Shown here: piece by piece, positions 49,616-50,902 of the stretch
Layout of the letters: every line of letters starts with the position of its first letter
How positions within the stretch are numbered: position 1 is the stretch's first letter
Assembly (NCBI GenBank): GCA_022710775.1
Contig: JAKLGH010000010.1
Coordinates: 1-50,902, forward strand
Reading direction: 5' to 3'
DNA from: Patescibacteria group bacterium
GTDB lineage: Bacteria > Patescibacteriota > Minisyncoccia > Minisyncoccales > UBA5738
DNA length: 50,902 bases
The notes under the pieces: generated by a model
Databases searched by the model: none
Told to the model about the DNA's origin: nothing
Seen by the model: only the letters and a program-made list of their open reading frames with translations
Translations under genes and position numbers: made by a program

Positions 49616-49879
49616 ATGGAAGACGTAAAAAGAAAAATGTTCTTTGTTGAATGTGATGAATGTGGGTTTGCCGTTGGGTTTGACTACCCTAATGAAACAT
49701 TCTTTTTCTGCAAGGAACACAAATTTGGCGTTAATGTTCCGAACGATGACCTCGGTATAAATCACATATGCAAAGGGTGCGACAAGCGAATGGAGCGTTA
49801 TGATTTATATGAAGAAGACAATGTGTGCCCGATTTGTAATGGAATGATGACTATGTGCTATCAATTCGTGAAGGATTAG
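49616..49879 (+). CDS. Small zinc-ribbon protein
   Basis: 87 aa with CDEC, a single FC, CKGC and CPIC pairs, enough for two zinc sites. The rest is acidic. No homologue recognised. It follows the structured RNA by about 45 nt and is inside the direct-repeat cassette. It may bind RNA or DNA, or be a partner of the RNA; this is inference. Confidence 0.6.
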   Translation: MEDVKRKMFFVECDECGFAVGFDYPNETFFFCKEHKFGVNVPNDDLGINHICKGCDKRMERYDLYEEDNVCPICNGMMTMCYQFVKD

Positions 49880-49923
49880 CGGCGAAATGTTAGCGGTAAA
49901 TAAATCTAACCAAATAAAACATT

Positions 49924-50544
49924 ATGAACATCTATTTCGTCCGCCACGGACAAACAAAAATGAACGAATTTCAATTAAGCCAGAGCGAGCACGAGCCGCT
50001 TTCTGAAACTGGCTTAAAACAGGCGCAAATGATTGCCCAGCGGGTTAAAACCTTGCCGGTTGAGATAATTCACGCCAGTCCGATGAAACGGGCTTCCCAG
50101 GCCGCGGAAATTATAAGAGAGGCGATTGATAAAGAGATTATCTATTCCGACTTAATAAAAGAACATCGGCGGCCTTCGGTTATGATTGGCCACGCCAATG
50201 AGGAGGAGTTTGTAAAAAAGATAAATTACGAGTGTAACCAGCATCAAAATGATATAAGCTGGCATTATTCCGATGAGGAGAACTTTTTGGAATATAAGAC
50301 GCGGGCAAGGAAAGCGTTGGAATACCTGTCAGCGTTGCCGCAAAAGAACATCTTGGTGGTTTCCCACGGCAACTTCATCAAAATGCTTGTTTTAACTATG
50401 GCTCTCGGCGATTTAATCCAGCCAGCGGTCCTTTATTCATTTGCCAATAAGTTCCGTTTGCGCAATACCGGCCTGACGTATTGTAAGAAAACCGCTACGG
50501 GCTGGAGCATCGAAGCTTTCAATGATCATCAGCACTTAGGCTAA
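49924..50544 (+). CDS. Histidine phosphatase family protein (phosphoglycerate mutase-like)
   Basis: 206 aa. It opens with the catalytic FVRHGQTKMNE, then HASPMKRASQAAEI and a second His block VVSHGNFIKM. It belongs to the broad cofactor-independent-of-context branch 1 phosphatases (CobC/PhoE/SixA-like); the substrate cannot be told. It lies 45 nt after the zinc-ribbon gene, near the right end of the element. The gene is intact, with no sign of decay. Confidence 0.85.
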   Translation: MNIYFVRHGQTKMNEFQLSQSEHEPLSETGLKQAQMIAQRVKTLPVEIIHASPMKRASQAAEIIREAIDKEIIYSDLIKEHRRPSVMIGHANEEEFVKKINYECNQHQNDISWHYSDEENFLEYKTRARKALEYLSALPQKNILVVSHGNFIKMLVLTMALGDLIQPAVLYSFANKFRLRNTGLTYCKKTATGWSIEAFNDHQHLG

Positions 50545-50575
50545 TCAAACTATTGCGAAGAAATAGTGAATTGTA

Positions 50576-50590
50576 GGGTGGGGCAAATTA
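50576..50590 (+). repeat. Right direct repeat of the ncRNA cassette
   Basis: GGGTGGGGCAAATTA, one base different from the copy at 49326. The two copies bracket the RNA, the zinc-ribbon gene and the phosphatase gene. Confidence 0.6.
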
Positions 50591-50676
50591 TCACTTTTCT
50601 ACATACTCAAGAGCGGGAATGTATACGGTGGCATCGTTTCTTCTCTCAAAAATAGTTCGAACGTCCTCTACTGTGG
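50591..50676 (-). pseudogene. Displaced C-terminal segment of the serine recombinase
   Basis: Reading the minus strand into this segment from the right repeat gives EWG-ATVEDVR to PALEYVEK and a TGA (50593-50591). The frame through the 12-bp repeat is the same as in the recombinase at the left end. Joining the two ends, as in a circle, would extend residue 532 of the recombinase by these 28 codons. As it stands the segment is cut off from its gene and has no start of its own, apart from a chance frame continuing into the flank. Confidence 0.75.
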
Positions 50677-50688
50677 CACCCCATTCGT
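50677..50688. repeat. Right attachment core (attR)
   Basis: CACCCCATTCGT, identical to the copy at the tRNA-His end. Confidence 0.8.
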
Positions 50689-50788
50689 CGCTTGCGTTCC
50701 TCAGGGTCTTTGACCTGCCAAAGTTTGAAGCTAAATTTAACATGCCCCCTGCGTGAAATCCGAACCGATAGTTGACCCCGTAATTGTT

Positions 50789-50902
50789 TTAGGCAAACAC
50801 ATTTTGCACTCTCAACGCCTCATTAGGAGTGAGTCCGTTAAGAGCGCAATGCTCCAAATTATTGTAGCATGCGTTCCAAGTTTTCACCCTGGATCTCAAT
50901 TC
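50789..50902 (-). CDS. Transposase C-terminus, IS481/rve type, partial
   Basis: The last 37 codons of a leftward gene are visible: VKTWNACYNNLEHCALNGLT and then PNEALRVQNVFA before the stop at 50791-50789. 'ALNGLTPNEALR' is typical of the end of DDE transposases of the IS481/IS3 integrase-core group. Between it and the element end (50689-50788) the GTGAAATCCGAACCG stretch near 50754 looks like a terminal inverted repeat. It belongs to the flanking chromosome rather than the element. The 5' part lies outside the window. Confidence 0.68.
   Translation of the reverse strand, partial: ELRSRVKTWNACYNNLEHCALNGLTPNEALRVQNVFA

Larger units (their letters stand above)
35351..50688. mobile_element. 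Integrated mobile element of about 15.3 kb at tRNA-His
   Basis: The element is bounded by the 12-bp direct repeat CACCCCATTCGT at 35351-35362 and 50677-50688. The left copy coincides with the 3' end of tRNA-His. Inside are a serine recombinase next to the left end, a primase-helicase, an excisionase-like HTH protein, a type III restriction-modification system and several orphan genes. Genes are in two divergent blocks that meet at 43280-43379. Chromosomal genes resume on both sides: the tRNA cluster to the left and a transposase end to the right. No conjugation, capsid or packaging gene was recognised, so it is probably a plasmid-like or satellite integrative element. The in-frame reconstruction of the recombinase across the repeats independently supports both ends. 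Confidence 0.85.

Noticed and set aside
1-50902. CRISPR arrays
   Set aside because: No regularly spaced direct repeats and no cas-like genes were seen.

Overview
The window reads as a chromosomal piece of a small-genome bacterium, most likely a member of the Candidate Phyla Radiation (Patescibacteria). The reasons are indirect: enzymes pared down to their cores (a BirA without its DNA-binding domain, a trigger factor without its PPIase domain), a type IV pilus cluster of the outer-membrane-free type with no secretin gene in view, a secreted protein with the 'WSENIGWI' repeats I associate with this group, and mostly Shine-Dalgarno-less starts. TGA is used as a normal stop, so the recoded Gracilibacteria/Absconditabacteria are unlikely. 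The lipid gene set is unusually rich for this group, so the placement is an inference.

Layout. 1-1227: the start of a leftward gene and two small orphan genes, each with its own promoter, Shine-Dalgarno and terminator. 1247-1741 (minus): an archaeal-type GTP-dependent dephospho-CoA kinase. 1858-14400: a long same-strand run of acyl metabolism genes: a DUF35/DUF362 fusion, FabG-like reductase, cyclopropane fatty acid synthase, ornithine cyclodeaminase/alanine dehydrogenase-like enzyme, a dehydratase-enoyl reductase fusion, a second FabK, two PlsC acyltransferases, biotin carboxylase, biotin carrier, biotin ligase and carboxyltransferase. No ketosynthase, acyl carrier protein or malonyltransferase is in the window. 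14521-15113: a secreted orphan protein under a perfect consensus promoter. 15123-18369: nusA, tig and clpP. 18377-21735: the ENIGW-repeat secreted protein and RNase Y. 21778-21992 (minus): tRNA-Gly and tRNA-Pro. 22297-34918: a histidine kinase, a single-domain response regulator and a type IV pilus cluster (pilB, a membrane-anchored HTH protein, pilC, three prepilin-like or PilX-like proteins, pilM, pilN, pilO and a small membrane protein). 34911-35357: tRNA-Arg flanked by tRNA fragments, then tRNA-His.

35351-50688 is an integrated mobile element of about 15.3 kb inserted at the 3' end of tRNA-His. Its ends are 12-bp direct repeats (CACCCCATTCGT). The minus-strand half carries a large serine recombinase, a zinc-ribbon protein, a small conserved protein, a primase-helicase, two tiny conserved proteins and two large unrecognised overlapping genes. 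The plus-strand half carries an excisionase-like HTH protein, a type III restriction-modification pair, a DUF2726 nuclease-like protein, a small membrane protein, a uracil-DNA-glycosylase-like protein, a structured noncoding RNA, a zinc-ribbon protein and a histidine phosphatase. The right flank holds the end of an IS481-like transposase.

The most striking observation is that the attachment core lies inside the recombinase coding sequence. Joining the two element ends, as in an excised circle, reconstitutes in frame a recombinase with a different C-terminus and its own stop codon. The missing 28 codons are found at the far end of the element. In the integrated state the gene instead reads antisense through tRNA-His. 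The second is an uncharacterised structured RNA near the right end, with promoter, closing stem and U-tract, in a 1.25-kb cassette bounded by near-identical 15-bp direct repeats. All calls were made by reading the sequence; no database search was run.
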